Below are positions 61,788 through 64,000 of a stretch of 64,000 bases of DNA, piece after piece (the first letter of the stretch is position 1; every line of letters begins with the position of its first letter). Below the pieces are notes generated by a model. The model had not been told where the DNA came from. It saw only the letters and a program-made list of their open reading frames with translations, and ran no database searches. A program made the translations under genes and the position numbers. The stretch covers positions 19,781 to 83,780 of the forward strand of contig MPUH01000198.1 in assembly GCA_001970955.1 (NCBI GenBank), in the 5' to 3' direction. This DNA comes from Stentor coeruleus (lineage: Eukaryota > Ciliophora > Heterotrichea > Heterotrichida > Stentoridae).

Positions 61788-62495
61788 ATGACTAAGGATG
61801 AAATAGAATTCCTTTTATCAGCTGCAGAGCAAGCTGAAGATAATGATAAAGCATTTAGTCTATCTTACACCCTATTAGAAAAAACATCAGAATTTTTTTC
61901 CCAAAAAGAAATCACCAACATATCCTTAGGAATAAAAAGAAAGCTTAACTCCTTAAGGTTATCATACAAAATCCTACAAAACATAGAAAACCAACATAAA
62001 AATATATATGAACTTCCTTATATTCTCCTATTTCAAGACTACAAAAACAAGATAAAAAATGAATATCATGAATCATGCTCTAAAGTTATAGAATCAATAG
62101 AAAAACATATAGAGAAATACGATAAAAACAGTCAAGAAAGTGCCCATTTTATAAAACTCAAAGGCGACTTATATAAAAACATCAGTGAAATAGAAGTAGG
62201 CCAATCAGCTGAAAACTCAAGGAAACTTGCTGAATTTTGTCAAGAAGAAGCTGAAAGAATTATATATAAACATTTAAGCCCTGCTCATCCAACAAGGTTA
62301 GGTTTAGCATTAAGCCGTGCTGTATGGGCATATGAAATCACTAATAATATACCAAATGCTATAAAAATAGCTCAAAATGCTTATTCAGAAGGATTTGAAC
62401 ATATTGAAGATCTAACATCAGATATTTTATATAAGGATTCTATAACAATCATGAACCTTCTTCAATCAAACCTTAAAACCTGGCTTTCTGATTAA
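61788..62495 (+). CDS. Divergent 14-3-3 protein, 235 aa
   Basis: 14-3-3 proteins are dimeric helical adaptors for phosphoserine/threonine motifs. Family signatures are clear: LKGDLYKNISE (consensus MKGDYYRYLAE), SPAHPTRLGLALSRAVWAYE (consensus P.HP.RLGLALN.SVFYYE) and the C-terminal YKDSITIMNLLQSNLKTWLSD. The length is a little short and there is no acidic tail. The first signature is eroded (TNISLGIKRKLNSLRLSYK for NLLSVAYKNVVG). In the groove, by eye, K49 and R56 appear kept, R127 is Lys and Y128 is Asn. Phosphopeptide binding may thus be altered. Its stop is only 20 bp from that of the convergent coiled-coil gene. Confidence 0.9.
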   Translation: MTKDEIEFLLSAAEQAEDNDKAFSLSYTLLEKTSEFFSQKEITNISLGIKRKLNSLRLSYKILQNIENQHKNIYELPYILLFQDYKNKIKNEYHESCSKVIESIEKHIEKYDKNSQESAHFIKLKGDLYKNISEIEVGQSAENSRKLAEFCQEEAERIIYKHLSPAHPTRLGLALSRAVWAYEITNNIPNAIKIAQNAYSEGFEHIEDLTSDILYKDSITIMNLLQSNLKTWLSD

Positions 62496-62515
62496 ACTTT
62501 TAAAAAATTAAGTTT

Positions 62516-63898
62516 TTATTCTTTATCATCAACATCATTATTTGCAAATGAATACATGCTTTTTCTATTCTTGATATGAGCAGTTTTAAATCTATCAGAA
62601 TCTTGTGAGTTACAATTTTGCATAATTGTAGTGTTTCTACTTGATAATCCATTAAGTGTTTTTTCTTTTTCTTTAAGTGCTAAGCCTATTGTTATAAGTT
62701 CTTTTTCTTTTTTCGTTATAAGTTCGATTGTGTGGTTAACATTTTCTTGAAGGCGGGCAAGTTTTTCACCACTTTCTTTGATTTCTTTGTTTTTATCTTC
62801 ATAGTATTTATCTAATTTTTTCTGTAAATTAACTAGATAATCAGCATATTCAAGGTTTTCTTTATATTTTTTTTCTACTTCACTTTGAGCATAAATAATA
62901 TTTGAGAACATCCCTTTGTCTATTGATTGGTTTTTTAAAGATTTTAGATACTCTTCTATTTCTTGTTTTTTATCAGTTAAATCTTGTATCAACTGCTTTA
63001 AAAGTTCTGACTGATATTCCAAAGCAGGGAAAATTTCATGTTTAAGTTCTAGGAATTCGTTTTTAGAATTACTTAAACTTAAATTAATCATTTCAAGGTT
63101 ATTGAGCTCTTTATTAATCCAGATTTCTTTAACACCCAGTCTAATTTCTTTTTCATTAAGAAATTCTTCTCGTTTGGAGATTTCATTATTATAAACATTA
63201 ATTTGTGAATCCATTTCCTCAATAAGACTAGTAAAGTCCATAGAATTATCAATATGGAAAATACTATAACTTTGCATTACTAAATTGGAAATTTTTTTCA
63301 CTGGCATTTTCCCACTTGCCCAACAGTTGATGATTTTATTGTTTTCCATTATAAATTTCACTTTTTTATTTTCTTTATGTTCTGTTATTATTACAGTTTT
63401 ATTATCTGTAAGCTTTTGAGCTAAAGATTCAAGTCTGTCTTTTGTTTTTTTAAGTAGATCTTTTTCTTCCTTAATTTTTTCATTTTGGATAAATTTGAGC
63501 TTTTCAAAGCGCTTTAGTTTCTTTTTGACCTTTTCATTATCTTTTTTAACCTTTTCTAAAGCGTTGATAATGTTTTTGGATACCTTGCCACAGTTTTTGC
63601 ATACTGGGTAGTCAGAATACTCTATACTGAAGTCGTTTGAATCATTGAGGAAATTATTTTTATGGCTGTTTATAGAAGAGATTGCTTGTTTTAAGGAATC
63701 AATTATTTGAGCCATCGGAGCTTTATCTCCAATGAAAAGTTCAAAATTTGGGTCAACTTCTTTCATCATAGTTTCTACTTCATCATAAAAAGACAAACTT
63801 ACTGAATGGTTTTTAGGACTTGTATATTCAGATAAAGAGGTTAAAGATTGCTTAAAATTTTGTTGATTTTTAGATAATCTTAAGTGAGCACTTAACAT
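62516..63898 (-). CDS. Coiled-coil protein, 460 aa
   Basis: First ATG at 63896-63898 (MLSAHLRLSKNQQNFK). The frame stays open upstream to the window edge region without another ATG, so a 5' exon beyond 64000 cannot be excluded. A CKNCG motif near residue 100 could hold zinc with partners not seen. Residues ~105-175 and ~245-420 are rich in Lys/Glu/Leu heptads (VKKDNEKVKKKLKRFEKLKF, LVNLQKKLDKYYEDKNKEIK). The tail is Ser/Asn-rich (NRKSMYSFANNDVDDKE). Probably a cytoskeletal or centriolar scaffold; no family named. Confidence 0.72.
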   Translation of the reverse strand: MLSAHLRLSKNQQNFKQSLTSLSEYTSPKNHSVSLSFYDEVETMMKEVDPNFELFIGDKAPMAQIIDSLKQAISSINSHKNNFLNDSNDFSIEYSDYPVCKNCGKVSKNIINALEKVKKDNEKVKKKLKRFEKLKFIQNEKIKEEKDLLKKTKDRLESLAQKLTDNKTVIITEHKENKKVKFIMENNKIINCWASGKMPVKKISNLVMQSYSIFHIDNSMDFTSLIEEMDSQINVYNNEISKREEFLNEKEIRLGVKEIWINKELNNLEMINLSLSNSKNEFLELKHEIFPALEYQSELLKQLIQDLTDKKQEIEEYLKSLKNQSIDKGMFSNIIYAQSEVEKKYKENLEYADYLVNLQKKLDKYYEDKNKEIKESGEKLARLQENVNHTIELITKKEKELITIGLALKEKEKTLNGLSSRNTTIMQNCNSQDSDRFKTAHIKNRKSMYSFANNDVDDKE

Positions 63899-64000
63899 CT
63901 TATTGTATCGTTTTGGTTGAAGATCTGATTCTATAAAAAAAATTATATACAAAATAATAATCCTAAGCAATTTTCAAAACTAAGATTCCTATATAAAACT

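Noticed and set aside
62516-63970. Longer N-terminus for the 460-aa coiled-coil protein
   Set aside because: The upstream hydrophobic stretch begins with TTG and has no ATG; a 20-nt GT-AG element there does not fit the 15/16-nt intron rule.
1-64000. tRNA, rRNA, telomere and riboswitch signals
   Set aside because: I looked for T-loop-like GTTCGAATC motifs, telomeric runs and compact GC-rich structured segments; the few GTTCGAAT-like matches lie inside coding exons or lack partner stems.

Overview
This window looks like macronuclear DNA from a heterotrich ciliate, most probably Stentor. Three features support this. The DNA is very AT-rich. The genes are short, tightly packed and read with the standard code: TGG encodes Trp, and TAA, TAG and occasionally TGA are used as stops. 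The introns are extraordinarily short, almost all exactly 15 nt and of the form GTA...TAG, which is the known hallmark of Stentor. I could place 17 such introns in apparently intact genes and 2 in a pseudogene by joining adjacent frames. No telomere, tRNA, rRNA or CRISPR array was seen.

Layout. 1-10.4 kb: a decayed frame, a small basic protein, a coiled-coil protein, a tiny spliced membrane ORF, and a 1426-aa NB-ARC/TPR-type STAND NTPase. 10.4-14.3 kb: mitochondrial-type tyrosyl-tRNA synthetase, a short C2CD3-like basal-body protein, and a single-pass membrane protein with a C2H2 finger. 14.5-20.7 kb: a large cell-surface protein built from ~103-aa repeats with a 15-nt intron (or a 15-nt intron-like cassette) at every repeat boundary, followed by a decayed copy of its membrane tail. 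22-25.3 kb: a membrane-anchored kelch/Cys-rich protein. 26.4-27.7 kb: L-2-hydroxyglutarate dehydrogenase. 27.7-35.5 kb: a tandem pair of receptor-like proteins with two periplasmic-binding-type ectodomains and about nine membrane spans. 36-45 kb: three neighbouring genes with arrays of RanBP2-type zinc fingers; two carry a USP53/54-like ubiquitin-hydrolase domain that has lost its catalytic Cys, and the third carries a B-box-like head. 45.4-64 kb: small signalling and trafficking genes (Rab5-like, DnaJ, CDK with PSTAIRE, a Ras-like fusion, Myb, divergent Arf, divergent 14-3-3), two membrane proteins, and coiled-coil or unrecognised proteins.

Functionally the window is a mix of housekeeping genes (TyrRS, L2HGDH, CDK, Rab, DnaJ) and lineage-expanded families (surface repeat protein, receptor pair, zinc-finger cluster). 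Many longer intergenic stretches hold broken reading frames, which suggests frequent local duplication and decay.

Assembly caveats. Five single-N positions are each flanked by 45-114 bp direct repeats with at most one mismatch. They look like overlapping contig ends that were never merged. Two break the Ras-like gene at 53.8-55.3 kb. A similar 67-nt-period duplication without an N (37164-37294) breaks the zinc-finger gene at 36.0-38.3 kb; removing one copy restores an uninterrupted 736-codon frame.
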